Origin: Brettanomyces bruxellensis
Lineage: Eukaryota > Ascomycota > Pichiomycetes > Pichiales > Pichiaceae
NCBI RefSeq assembly: GCF_011074885.1
Contig: NC_054688.1
Coordinates: 1,550,001 to 1,614,000 of the forward strand
Length of the DNA: 64,000 bases
Direction: 5' to 3'
In this document: piece by piece, positions 39,244-49,080 of the stretch
How the letters are laid out: each line of letters opens with the position of its first letter
Numbering within the stretch: the first letter of the stretch is position 1
The notes under the pieces: generated by a model
What the model was told of the DNA's origin: nothing
The model's database searches: none
What the model saw: the letters and a program-made list of their open reading frames with translations, nothing else
Position numbers and translations under genes: made by a program

Positions 39244-40698
39244 ATGATTCAGCATATTTCTCGAGCTACTCTTAATAGCGTCAAAAACGGTACCCGAAAC
39301 GTGTTTTCACTGTTTGATATTGGGACACATCCACAATGTTGCGGCGCAGGACTACATGCAGCACAAAGCAGGCGGACTAGTTCACATCGACAACAGCCGG
39401 AGGAATTGATCATTATGGGGAAGAAGTATAAGACGGATTTGCAGACTAATGTGACACCGGGGATTTTGAGCTTAGTGGGGCGTGATTTGTACAAAGATCC
39501 AAACCATCCTGTTGGGATCCTCCGGAAAATCGTTGAGGATCAGTTTGAAGAACCAGAGTACACGAAGTTCGACGATTTTGAACCCGTGGTGTCGACGTAT
39601 GAGAATTTCGACGTGCTCGGCTTCCCCAAAGACCATCCGGGGAGATCTGTGCACGATTCATACTATATAAACAACAACTACTTGCTGAGAACGCACACAT
39701 CTGCCCACGAGCATAAGTGCTTTGAGAGATGCGACTCGCCCGGGTATTTGATTGCGGGCGACGTGTACAGGCGAGATGAAATAGACAGGACCCACTATCC
39801 GGTTTTCCACCAGATGGAGGGTGCTAGGCACTGGGATCGGTCTTGTTATCGAAGCGAGCAGGACATGCTGGCGTCAATGGAGGCGGAGGTTGCCCAGCTT
39901 TCGAAAACCACGCAGGGAGACGTGGTGGTGAAGGATGTGGGCCACGATCCGGTCAAAAACCCAACTCAGCCATTTATGACCGAGCAGGAAACAGATCTGG
40001 TGGCCAAACACTTGAAAAGAATGCTCGAGAAGGTCGTTGCCAGCATATTCAACGCTGCCAAGGCCGCTGCCAAGGCTGCCGGATCCAAGGAAGAGTACTT
40101 AAATGAGCCTTTGAAGGTCCGGTGGGTCGAGGCATACTTTCCATGGACTTCCCCATCCTGGGAGATTGAGGTGTGGTGGAAGGGCGAATGGCTCGAGTGC
40201 TTGGGCTGCGGAGTTGTCCGGGAGTTGGTGTTCGAGAACTCCGAAAAGAAGAACACCATAGGTTGGGCATTCGGACTAGGCCTCGATCGTTTGGCCATGC
40301 TCCTATTCGATATTCCTGACATTCGCCTCTTCTGGACCCTGGACCCCCGCTTCAAGAATCAGTTCCATTCCGGACAGATCTCGCTATTTAAGCCATATTC
40401 CCGCTACCCTGGCACCAAGAGAGACATTTCGTTCTGGCTTCCCCGCGGAAAAGACGGCGAAACACTGCCTTTGAATGCTAACGACCTCATGGAGATAGTT
40501 CGTGAGAACTCCGGCGATCTTGCCGAGAGTGTCAAGTTGATAGATGAGTTTGTTCACCCGAAAACAGGCCGTAAGTCACAATGCTACAGGGTGAATTACC
40601 AGTCTATGGACCGGAGTTTGACCAACGACGAAGTCAATGCGTTGCACCAGAAGTCGTTGAAGGAGCTTGTTGAGCGTTTTCGCATCCAGTTGAGGTAG
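39244..40698 (+). CDS. MSF1: Mitochondrial phenylalanyl-tRNA synthetase
   Basis: Charges mitochondrial tRNA-Phe in the matrix; a monomeric class II synthetase. The 484-residue protein has a presequence (MIQHISRATLNSVKNGTRN...). The catalytic core has RTHTSAHEHKCFE (motif 1/2 region), GDVYRRDEIDRTHYPVFHQM (motif 2) and GWAFGLGLDRLAMLLF (motif 3). The C-terminal ~95 residues are the FDX-ACB anticodon-binding domain (SRYPGTKRDISFWLPRG). ATG 39244 is the first start; length compares with 469 in S. cerevisiae. TAH18 follows on the same strand, as in S. cerevisiae. Confidence 0.95.
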   Translation: MIQHISRATLNSVKNGTRNVFSLFDIGTHPQCCGAGLHAAQSRRTSSHRQQPEELIIMGKKYKTDLQTNVTPGILSLVGRDLYKDPNHPVGILRKIVEDQFEEPEYTKFDDFEPVVSTYENFDVLGFPKDHPGRSVHDSYYINNNYLLRTHTSAHEHKCFERCDSPGYLIAGDVYRRDEIDRTHYPVFHQMEGARHWDRSCYRSEQDMLASMEAEVAQLSKTTQGDVVVKDVGHDPVKNPTQPFMTEQETDLVAKHLKRMLEKVVASIFNAAKAAAKAAGSKEEYLNEPLKVRWVEAYFPWTSPSWEIEVWWKGEWLECLGCGVVRELVFENSEKKNTIGWAFGLGLDRLAMLLFDIPDIRLFWTLDPRFKNQFHSGQISLFKPYSRYPGTKRDISFWLPRGKDGETLPLNANDLMEIVRENSGDLAESVKLIDEFVHPKTGRKSQCYRVNYQSMDRSLTNDEVNALHQKSLKELVERFRIQLR

Positions 40699-41739
40699 CT
40701 ACCAAATTTACATACATTTCTTTAGAATTTCTTGTTTATAGTACCAAGCGACTCATTTGTACAGACAGGGCGTAGTATGGGCTTTACGTGAGAGCCGGTT
40801 GGCAACAATTTATTCCAAGGCTCATACCAGGCTTTTTTCACTTGGCAAGTGCTCATTAGTTAACTCATTAGTTAACTTTCGAACGAAATCTACTCTTGGA
40901 TTGCGTAAAATGCCGACTGGTATTGGTCACGTGTTCAACGCTGGATAATTGGCCATTATACACACCAAGCAGGCATTGTTTCTGTTATCCACTAAGGCCC
41001 GTGCTGAAGTTGCAATATTTGAGAATGTTTAACGATGAAAATAGCCCTCCTCTTTTCGAATGAAGTATGGAAGTAACTCTGGTCTTTATCGGATTAGTAA
41101 TGCGTGGATATGGGAGCGGTAAAAATCCCGAGGAGTGAGCCGAAAAGAGCCCACGGCAGTTTGTCCACACCGAGAAAAAAAAGCATTTACATACACAGGT
41201 AAGTCTTTTCAGAGCTGGTCCTGCTATATTCTTTTGCAGGCATAAGTATCAAACGTTGAATGAATGATTATTCTCCGCCGCAAGACAAAGAAGCACAAAA
41301 AAAAAACGTTTTCACAATTTCTCGGGGTCTGATTTGATGACCATTGGTGATCTCTGCCCGCGTAAAGATAATCGAAAAAATCAGTGGAAATTTTTCTAGG
41401 AAGAGAAAATTCACCGGACAAAGAAAAGCTTAGAGAAGATAATGCAAAGCACACAAACACGTACGTTAACGTGTGTGTATTTTGAGATCAGGCTTTTTTT
41501 TTTCACGCATTTCTTGCTTCGTTCAATATAAAGGAATTCGGGTGCTAGCAATAAGTTTTCACTCAACATTCGTGACATTTACAACTGGGAGAACATTTTT
41601 TTGAGGCGTTTTAGTGTTTTGTGAGCATTTATTTGTCAGATATTAGGATCCTGCATCATTTGTCTTGCTTCTTGCCTCATAACTTTTTGAAAGCGCAAAA
41701 GCTTTGGACCAGCACTCAAATATAAACACAGATACAACC
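40699..41739. promoter_or_regulatory. MSF1-TAH18 intergenic region
   Basis: About 1 kb. TATAAA at 41527-41532 is a possible TAH18 TATA box. A 63-codon frame at 40757-40948 starts with a non-ATG codon and has no family likeness. I saw no tRNA or snoRNA. Confidence 0.45.
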
Positions 41740-43605
41740 ATGGCCAGTAGGAAAATACTCATTCTCTACGGATCAGAGACAGGAAACGCCCAGGATTATG
41801 CCGAAACTCTATCTCTAACATATCGTTATCAAGGATACCAGGCAACGGTATCGGCAATGGACGATCTCCCTGCTAGCGATCTACTGGATTATCATGTTCT
41901 TCTTGTAATCTGTTCAACAACCGGTCAAGGTGAAATTCCACGAAACGCACGCCATTTCTGGCGTTTCCTTTTGAGAAAATCGTTGCCAGGTGATCTTCTC
42001 AGCCATATTCGGTTCAGCACGTTTGGTTTAGGTGACTCTTCCTATCCACAGTTCAACTGGGCTATCCGGAAGATTCATGCCCGGCTTTTACAACTTGGAG
42101 CAAAGGAATTTTGCGATCGTGGAGAGTCTGATGAGCAATCTTCAGAAGGTTCGGAGGCCTATTTTGCAGCCTGGACGGATCTTATTGCGAAGTCTCTTCC
42201 TAAGCTTTTCCCTGGCGATGAATCGAGCATTAAGGAAAATGTCGATTTTGCCAATGCAGAGACATTGCCTCCTTCGTTCCATCTAATTGTCGAAAAGAAC
42301 AAATTCAAGCGCCTGACGGACCTGGATGTCAAGAACATAGCTCTTTCCAGGGTCGCGGTGTCCGGCTCATCTCGGTCCGATCGTATTCCTTCCCAGTTTG
42401 AGGTTGTTTCAGTCGATAGAATTACTGCTAGTGATCATTTTCAGGATGTTCGCCGTGTGATTTTACGCAAGAAAGACCAGACTGGAGGTAATCTGCGGTT
42501 CAGTTCTGGTGACACACTGGCACTTTATCCCACAAACGAAAAAAGCGATGTGGATAAGTTGATTGAGATTCAGGGTTGGGAGGATGTAGCCGATTACCCG
42601 CTGAAAATTGTCCCTAACCATGTTGAAGCAAAGCGGTCTTTGAGCATCCCTGGAGGTGGATTTGTCAAAAAGTTGACCCTTCGCTCCCTCATTACACATC
42701 ACTTGGATATCATGTCTGTTCCTCGAAGATCATTTTTTTTGCAGGCAAGCCAGTTCACATCCGATAAAAGAGAGAGGGACAAGCTCATAGAGTTGACGAG
42801 ACTCGAGGAAACTCAGCAATTGTACGATTACGCAAACAGGCCTCGCAGATCCATATTAGAGACTGTGCAGGAGTTTTTTACATTGAAAATTCCGCTAGAT
42901 TACCTGTTAGACATCTTTCCTTTGATAAAGCCACGTCTTTTCTCGATTTCCTCCCGCTGCAGACAGGCGGACGAGCCTGACTACAATTCTCTTGAATTAA
43001 CCGTCGGTATCATCGAGTACAAGACGATCATCCGCCGGATCAGGCGTGGACTTTGCACTCGGTGGATTAAGACTCTTAATTCTGGAGACGTCATCTTGGG
43101 TAGTGTTGAGCATTCTCGCTCGAAGTTTAGAGACGATGATAAAACTCCAATCATTTTGGCTTACACAGGTACGGGTGTTGCACCGGTGAAATGCTTTGTA
43201 GAGGATCAGATGAAACAGGAAAAGTCTCAGCGCCGTCCGATGTATATATTCTCGGGAAACAGATATCCTGACAAGGATTTCCTATATGGCGATCTTTGGA
43301 AAGAGCTTGAGAAGGAGGGCGCGGCAAAGATCTTTCCTGCATTTTCTCGAGATCCCGAGTACGTGAAGAAAGGACGTCATTACGTTTTCGATAGGCTCTA
43401 TCAAGAGAAGAAGACGGTTAATGATGCATTAGTGAAGAAACTGGGCGTTTTCTACCTTTGCGGTTCAGCAGGTAAGATGCCAATTCAAGTTAGAATCACC
43501 ATGGAGACCATTTTCGCTGAAGAAAACGGATGGACAGATGACCATGCGAAGAAATACCTTATAGATATGGAGACATCTGGAAGGTACATCCAGGACACTT
43601 GGTAA
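41740..43605 (+). CDS. TAH18: NADPH-dependent diflavin reductase Tah18
   Basis: Passes electrons from NADPH through FAD and FMN to Dre2 in cytosolic iron-sulfur cluster assembly. The 621-residue protein starts at ATG 41740 (the frame extends upstream from TTG at 41704). The flavodoxin domain covers ~1-150 with ILYGSETGNAQDYAE (FMN loop), VICSTTGQGE and FGLGDSSYPQFN. The FAD domain includes RLFSISSRC. The NADPH domain has ILAYTGTGVAPVKCF, a short YIFSGNRYPDKDFLY block and FYLCGSAGKMP. All cofactor motifs look intact; length equals S. cerevisiae Tah18 (623). Confidence 0.95.
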   Translation: MASRKILILYGSETGNAQDYAETLSLTYRYQGYQATVSAMDDLPASDLLDYHVLLVICSTTGQGEIPRNARHFWRFLLRKSLPGDLLSHIRFSTFGLGDSSYPQFNWAIRKIHARLLQLGAKEFCDRGESDEQSSEGSEAYFAAWTDLIAKSLPKLFPGDESSIKENVDFANAETLPPSFHLIVEKNKFKRLTDLDVKNIALSRVAVSGSSRSDRIPSQFEVVSVDRITASDHFQDVRRVILRKKDQTGGNLRFSSGDTLALYPTNEKSDVDKLIEIQGWEDVADYPLKIVPNHVEAKRSLSIPGGGFVKKLTLRSLITHHLDIMSVPRRSFFLQASQFTSDKRERDKLIELTRLEETQQLYDYANRPRRSILETVQEFFTLKIPLDYLLDIFPLIKPRLFSISSRCRQADEPDYNSLELTVGIIEYKTIIRRIRRGLCTRWIKTLNSGDVILGSVEHSRSKFRDDDKTPIILAYTGTGVAPVKCFVEDQMKQEKSQRRPMYIFSGNRYPDKDFLYGDLWKELEKEGAAKIFPAFSRDPEYVKKGRHYVFDRLYQEKKTVNDALVKKLGVFYLCGSAGKMPIQVRITMETIFAEENGWTDDHAKKYLIDMETSGRYIQDTW

Positions 43606-43726
43606 TGATTGGACATATAGAACAATTATCTTTTAAATGACATTTTCCGCACTTTTTATGCCCAGGGATTGCTAGTAATACAACTGTATCTCGGTTACTG
43701 GATTATATATATTGGTGTAAGTGTAC

Positions 43727-44713
43727 TTAGTTTTCAAGCGATATGTGTGCCATTTTCAAGTTCACCTCCTGCTCGGCGTCTAATTGCTCTTTTCGGACTT
43801 CAGCAAGTGGCGGTGTACTTGTGGCATCATCTGGTACCACTTCACCTTGAGATGCCTCCCGTTTACCCTCGTCCAATAATAGATCACCATGTTTGTCATT
43901 ATTCGTTGAGGTAGAATCCGAAACTGCAGCTTCCAAATCTTCATTGTTCTTCACTACTCCTTCCTCGTTCTGTAGTTCGTTATCAAGCACATTTCCACTG
44001 CCATGATTGGGGTTTCCTAAAGCCCAGACATCCACCGTTTTACTCATCTCATGTCTTAGTTCTCTTTGCTTCTCCACAGCCTCCATATACTTTCGCTGAG
44101 CTCCCAGAACAGACTCTTCATCCGTACACTGCTGGTACAAATGGATCAACTCTCTATTTTCCGAAAGAAAGACGGGACCCCACGAAAAATGCTTTAACAA
44201 TTCCAGTGCAAGATCCTCACTCCCCACAATAGCGAGACAAGCAGCGATTGCTTCAACACAATTCAACTTGAGTGGCTTACCGTAGTTAATGGGATTCGCA
44301 GCAACAAGATACGGAAGAAGCCTCTCATGTTTTCCTCCTATTCTTTTGAATGGAACCTCATCTAAGCGTGCCCATGAACACTCCACCACTGATATTCCAT
44401 CCTTTAATACTATATCTCTATCGTTTGGACATATTACACTTTTAGCATTCGGTGTAACCACAATGCCCGGGAACTTCTGGCCCACACGAAGATTTGTAAT
44501 TAATCCTAATCTTTCCATTTTCTTTCCACTGCATTTTTTTGGATCGCAATGCCCGAAATCCCACATCGCTAGCTTGCACTTAAAGTTACACTTCCGTTTT
44601 CCATATTTAACTTCCTGCTTTCTATTATGGTACGCACTATGATGATGCCCTGATCTATGATGTCCACCTCTATCCTCTCTATCCCCTTTATTCTTATTTT
44701 TGCCTTTGCCCAT
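43727..44713 (-). CDS. TSR3: 18S rRNA aminocarboxypropyltransferase Tsr3
   Basis: Adds the acp group to the hypermodified m1acp3-psi nucleotide in 18S rRNA, a late 40S maturation step. The 328-residue protein starts at ATG 44713 with a basic His-rich leader, then the RLI-like N-domain (CKLAMWDFGHCDPKKCSGKK) and the SPOUT-like SAM domain with PNDRDIVLKDGISVVECSWA, GGKHERLLPYLVAANPINYG and NCVEAIAACL. The C-terminal ~100 residues are acidic and disordered. SGT2, its neighbour in S. cerevisiae, lies on the same strand beyond VRL1. Confidence 0.94.
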   Translation of the reverse strand: MGKGKNKNKGDREDRGGHHRSGHHHSAYHNRKQEVKYGKRKCNFKCKLAMWDFGHCDPKKCSGKKMERLGLITNLRVGQKFPGIVVTPNAKSVICPNDRDIVLKDGISVVECSWARLDEVPFKRIGGKHERLLPYLVAANPINYGKPLKLNCVEAIAACLAIVGSEDLALELLKHFSWGPVFLSENRELIHLYQQCTDEESVLGAQRKYMEAVEKQRELRHEMSKTVDVWALGNPNHGSGNVLDNELQNEEGVVKNNEDLEAAVSDSTSTNNDKHGDLLLDEGKREASQGEVVPDDATSTPPLAEVRKEQLDAEQEVNLKMAHISLEN

Positions 44714-45161
44714 GACAATAAAGCACCACTGCTCTTCTGTTCTGTTTAATTTATATCTGGAGTCAGTGTACCGGAGTTAGTGTACATGCACCGTCAAAAC
44801 TTAGTCCGATTTTTCTTCTGAAAATTTATCGAAGGCCGATTGACCGACCAACGGCCCAAATCTTGAAGATCAAAAAAAAAAAAAAAAAAAGCGCTCGTAA
44901 TATGAACGCCAGAGGCATCGTGATACGATTCTTTTCCACCCTGTCCATAGTTTATGTTGTTTCAATATATATCAAAAATTCCTTCGTGCATGTTCACAAT
45001 AACACAGCAGCCAAATTCAGAATTCTTATATGAAAAAAATCGTTGCTTTATCTGTCCTACTTCTTTAAACGGCGGCATATATCTCAATCGCATTGCATTC
45101 TTAATAACTCATCGTATAGGAACCATTGGAGTGCATCATTGAATGCAATCAGCAGCTCGAA
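44714..45161. promoter_or_regulatory. Divergent promoter of TSR3 and VRL1
   Basis: Contains an RRPE-like TGAAAATTTATC at 44819-44830 (106 bp from the TSR3 ATG) and a run of A at ~44873-44890. No gene in the gap. Confidence 0.45.
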
Positions 45162-48100
45162 ATGAGTGTTTCCAAATCTGATAATGATCATAAGAAGGAT
45201 AAAGGCACACGTTCGAATATCAAAGAGACACCATTCTTGCCGATATTAGGAAATCCCTTTCTCAATGAATTGTTCAACAATTCCAATATAGCGTCAAATG
45301 CGGAGGTGAAGAATATTATCAATTTGCTTTGCTCCAGCCCTGAACAATATATAGTTCTTGTTCCTGAAACAAAATTCATGCTTCTTGCAATTGATGACGA
45401 TTCAGGCAAAACATATAGGCAGTTATGCAGTAATGCAAACTTCTTAAAGTCGCACATAATTAATGTCTCTCTTAGTGGTGGACCAAAGCACAAAACAACG
45501 AATCCAGTCAATGGGGAACTTCTGACACTAAATAACAAGACAGTATATATACGAAAGGGAATATTAAGGAACATAAATGGATTTAAGCATGACTTCACAC
45601 TTAAGATTATTCGCCAAACATTTTTCAGGTCGTTTGCAACATACATTCCTTTTGGTGCTTGCTTTCACATCATGTACATTGAAGAGTCAGTTGAGGGAAA
45701 TCCACGCTATCCAGGAATTCATCATGCACGTCCAAAAATAGTACCGGTGCAAAAATCGAAAAGCATTTTTCTTCTACCTTTAGACGACACATCTAACGAA
45801 CATAGCATTTACTCGTTTCATGAAGTTCTTTCCCAAATGCCGAAACTAGCTTCAACAGTGGGGAAATTATTTAAAGATTTATTTAGTTCCTTCACTGTTC
45901 GAGAAGCATCTAGTAATGATGATCTTAATGAGTGTTTTACGAATGTTATGAGTAAGGGTGGCTCAATAATCAGCAACCTACCTGAAAGTACTCACAATGA
46001 TATCAAAGCAAAGTTTCCGTCAATTTCTCTACAGCATTCTGTATTTGACTATATTGAAGAGAATATATATGATCGATTTTGGGCAAAATTTCTTGAACTT
46101 AATGAATCAGAGAAGGATTCAGAAATAGAGGATGCATATGAATATATTGATTCTCTTAGTATTACCCAATCAGGTGTTCCTGAAGATTGGATTTATAATC
46201 CCAAAAAGTTGCAATATCTTGAGAAACGTGTGTTAAATGCCATATCTGTTTTTAAACGACTTCAGTTTGCGTGCTCCAGCTCTCAGCAATGTGAAATTCT
46301 ATACTCCACGTTTACTGTTTTGACAGGTAGTAATACTAAGGATATATCTGACCTGGACCTTCCTTCCATTGATGCTGATACATTAATGTCTCTTCTTATT
46401 GTTGTCATTGCCCATTCGAAGGTTAGGTTCTTGAATAGGCGCCTCAAGTATATCAAGCTATTTTGCTATTCGGAGGAAAATATTGAAACAGGACCAAGAG
46501 GATATGCTATATCATCGATGGAGGCTGTAATTAGTTATTACAGTGATTCATTAAATTTAAAGCGCCTCAAGGATTATTCACTGAAAAATATGAATCTCTG
46601 GCACTTAATCAAAGCAGTTTCGTCGGATAAGAATGTGGAAAACCTAGAAAGAAATGATCCAAGTCACGACAAAATTCTTATAAACAAAATTACTAAACTT
46701 TTGGATCCGTTCAAGTCCCCGGAGGCAGCGTATAAAATACCTGTTGATTCATTTATCAGAAGTCGAACTCTGAATGGAGAATCATGCCTGATGCTTTCTT
46801 TACTAAGAAATAATTATCTTTTGATCAAAACGATCTTTGATTATCGTTATATATTCACATTAGATGACATACTTGAGGATCAGACTGTAAGCGGAACAAC
46901 TCTTTTGAGTGCCGCGCTCCAAATAGAAAATCCAATATCAGGGGAATTATCATTTACGATATTGCAAGCTCATGATTTTGAGATTGAAAAATACTGCAAT
47001 ATAAAGGACACGAAAGGAAGAAATATTGGTCACTTCTTATTTCATAATTATAAGTTGATACCTATTTTGGGACATTATATCAATTGGGAGGATCGTGATA
47101 ATATTGGAAGGACGCCATTATTTTCTATAGTTAGATGTTATGACCATCAAAGTTACACGGAAATGCTAAAAACAACGTTACAAATTGTTAGAAATTGGTA
47201 TGCTAGTCATGATTTGCGGTTCGACTTTAGAAAGCATATGGATAATAGGGATAATACACTTGTACATATTATGAAGGATGGAACAAGTTTGCATGCCTAC
47301 CTCAAAATGTTTCCTTGCTTAGATCTAAATCATTTTAATGCGGGTAAGCAAACCCCGTTGATGCAATATATTCGCTACAGTCGTCTATCTTGTGTTAAGC
47401 AAATTATAATGGATCCAAGGCTCGAGTTATTAAAAACAGATGATATGTATCAGATGAATGCTGAAGATTACATCAAGGTGGATAGAGTAGAAAACGTTGA
47501 AGATGGAAATGAAAAAACAAACAGGAAAATTATGAATATATTGGATAATGAAATTACCCAAAGGTTTTCTGCTACTGTGGACCAGTGTGCTTGCTCAGCA
47601 GTCAGATTCAGATTTGATAAATCCCATGGAATGTGCATTTACTTTCGTTACTATGATAAGCGCATTTCGAATGAAAGGAATGACACATACATTATACATA
47701 GTTTTAACAGTTTTGTTAAATATTTTCGATTGATGAAAATGCTTTTCCCAGAAACTTACATTGGTGATAATGACTTGTGGTTTCCAGCTTATATGAAAAC
47801 TCAAGATATGGCAAACGTGAATTATTCCAGAAAGCTTAGGCTTAATGTACTCATGCTTCACGTTAACATTCTTCTCACATTTGTGCGCTTCAATTCAACT
47901 CTAAGAAGTTCACCTCTTTCTACAGAATATTTGTCCGTTCAGAGAGCTTTGGATGAAGTTCCTTATCTCAGATGTAAAACGCGTGTTCAAACGGAAGCTC
48001 TGCAAGCATCCTTAACATCCGATAATCCCAGGACATATATATTACATCCAGAAAATGTGGGGAACTATAATGCATTTTTGAAAATCTCCAAAGTGTCCCT

Positions 48101-48947
48101 GAAGAAATTATCTAAAATGATGGATAAATTCTACCGTTTGGTGACATTTTCTAGTACAAAAGAAGAGGATGTGATATACTTTGAGAAGAACATTGAATAT
48201 CTGGCATCCAGAAGTGTTAAAAAAGATGCTATTACAAAAAACTTGGATTGTATTCCAGTTCAGCTGTTGAGTCTTTTAAGTTCTCAAAAGCAATACATAT
48301 CAGGAGCACATCGAGCCGTAGATGATGTTCTTTTTGCCGAATGTTGGAAACTGATGAAGGCTTCTATTTTGGAAATGCTTAAACGTATTGATAACTTCTT
48401 GGAAACGAAGTTGCAGAACTGGTGGGGTCTTTTTGGTGAAATAAAAGGTATTCAGGATGAATTGATAAAAATCATGAATTCCGAAAATGCAAAAAAGAGC
48501 AATAATAAAGATAATCATCATCAGAGGAAACTGCAGGGAACTGTTATCGATAAGGTCCTTCTTGAAATTAGGATGTTGCTTGGCAGTTTAAGCGAAAATG
48601 CCATTAAGGAGATCTGGTCCAAGACAAAATTTACGCCCGGAATGGATGGAATTTTTGAAAGTGATGGCGGATACTTTTCGGGTCTTGTGAACAAGAGAAG
48701 AAAGGAGGAAGCAACGATGCTAGTGGAGAAATTTGGTAAGGTGAAGAATAGCATATGCATTATGAATGTCGAGTTGAAAAGGGAGTATGAGGACCTTTGC
48801 GTTGAGCTAAATAACTTTTATGAATTCAGAGGTCTTCTCACCAGATTTGCATTTAAACGTTACGCAAAATCGCACATAGAAGTGTTGAAGTTACAGAAAG
48901 AGATGATGCTAAACAGCTTGAACGAGACACAGAGATGGAGTTCGTAG
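45162..48947 (+). CDS. VRL1: Vrl1-like VPS9/ankyrin/PX-BAR endosomal protein, intact
   Basis: In yeast, Vrl1 with Vin1 forms the VINE complex, an endosomal SNX-BAR coat that carries a VPS9 guanine-exchange domain for Rab5-type GTPases. The 1261-residue frame starts at ATG 45162 (the in-frame codon upstream is TTG). The N-terminal module covers ~1-190 (HARPKIVPVQKSKSIFLLPL). A VPS9-like region lies at ~345-460 (DLPSIDADTLMSLLIVVIAH, then a helix-rich block with SSMEAVISYY). Ankyrin-like repeats occupy ~535-770 (NGESCLMLSLLRNNY, NIGRTPLFSIV, GKQTPLMQYIRYSRL). A PX-like domain lies at ~800-900 (SFNSFVKYFRLMKMLFP). The last ~330 residues are helical, as expected for a BAR domain. S. cerevisiae reference strains have this gene broken into YML003W/YML002W; here it is uninterrupted. 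Confidence 0.8.
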   Translation: MSVSKSDNDHKKDKGTRSNIKETPFLPILGNPFLNELFNNSNIASNAEVKNIINLLCSSPEQYIVLVPETKFMLLAIDDDSGKTYRQLCSNANFLKSHIINVSLSGGPKHKTTNPVNGELLTLNNKTVYIRKGILRNINGFKHDFTLKIIRQTFFRSFATYIPFGACFHIMYIEESVEGNPRYPGIHHARPKIVPVQKSKSIFLLPLDDTSNEHSIYSFHEVLSQMPKLASTVGKLFKDLFSSFTVREASSNDDLNECFTNVMSKGGSIISNLPESTHNDIKAKFPSISLQHSVFDYIEENIYDRFWAKFLELNESEKDSEIEDAYEYIDSLSITQSGVPEDWIYNPKKLQYLEKRVLNAISVFKRLQFACSSSQQCEILYSTFTVLTGSNTKDISDLDLPSIDADTLMSLLIVVIAHSKVRFLNRRLKYIKLFCYSEENIETGPRGYAISSMEAVISYYSDSLNLKRLKDYSLKNMNLWHLIKAVSSDKNVENLERNDPSHDKILINKITKLLDPFKSPEAAYKIPVDSFIRSRTLNGESCLMLSLLRNNYLLIKTIFDYRYIFTLDDILEDQTVSGTTLLSAALQIENPISGELSFTILQAHDFEIEKYCNIKDTKGRNIGHFLFHNYKLIPILGHYINWEDRDNIGRTPLFSIVRCYDHQSYTEMLKTTLQIVRNWYASHDLRFDFRKHMDNRDNTLVHIMKDGTSLHAYLKMFPCLDLNHFNAGKQTPLMQYIRYSRLSCVKQIIMDPRLELLKTDDMYQMNAEDYIKVDRVENVEDGNEKTNRKIMNILDNEITQRFSATVDQCACSAVRFRFDKSHGMCIYFRYYDKRISNERNDTYIIHSFNSFVKYFRLMKMLFPETYIGDNDLWFPAYMKTQDMANVNYSRKLRLNVLMLHVNILLTFVRFNSTLRSSPLSTEYLSVQRALDEVPYLRCKTRVQTEALQASLTSDNPRTYILHPENVGNYNAFLKISKVSLKKLSKMMDKFYRLVTFSSTKEEDVIYFEKNIEYLASRSVKKDAITKNLDCIPVQLLSLLSSQKQYISGAHRAVDDVLFAECWKLMKASILEMLKRIDNFLETKLQNWWGLFGEIKGIQDELIKIMNSENAKKSNNKDNHHQRKLQGTVIDKVLLEIRMLLGSLSENAIKEIWSKTKFTPGMDGIFESDGGYFSGLVNKRRKEEATMLVEKFGKVKNSICIMNVELKREYEDLCVELNNFYEFRGLLTRFAFKRYAKSHIEVLKLQKEMMLNSLNETQRWSS

Positions 48948-49080
48948 GTAATAATATACACACAACAGGGAAAGAAAATTATATATACACTTTACTAAAT
49001 TAACAAACTTATCGCATACGTTAATTATCTCTTTATAGTCGCTGCATTATGCTTAAAAAACTTTACGTAAAGATCTTTCA

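Noticed and set aside
40757..40948. 63-codon plus-strand frame between MSF1 and TAH18
   Set aside because: Begins at a non-ATG codon and has no domain or conserved pattern.
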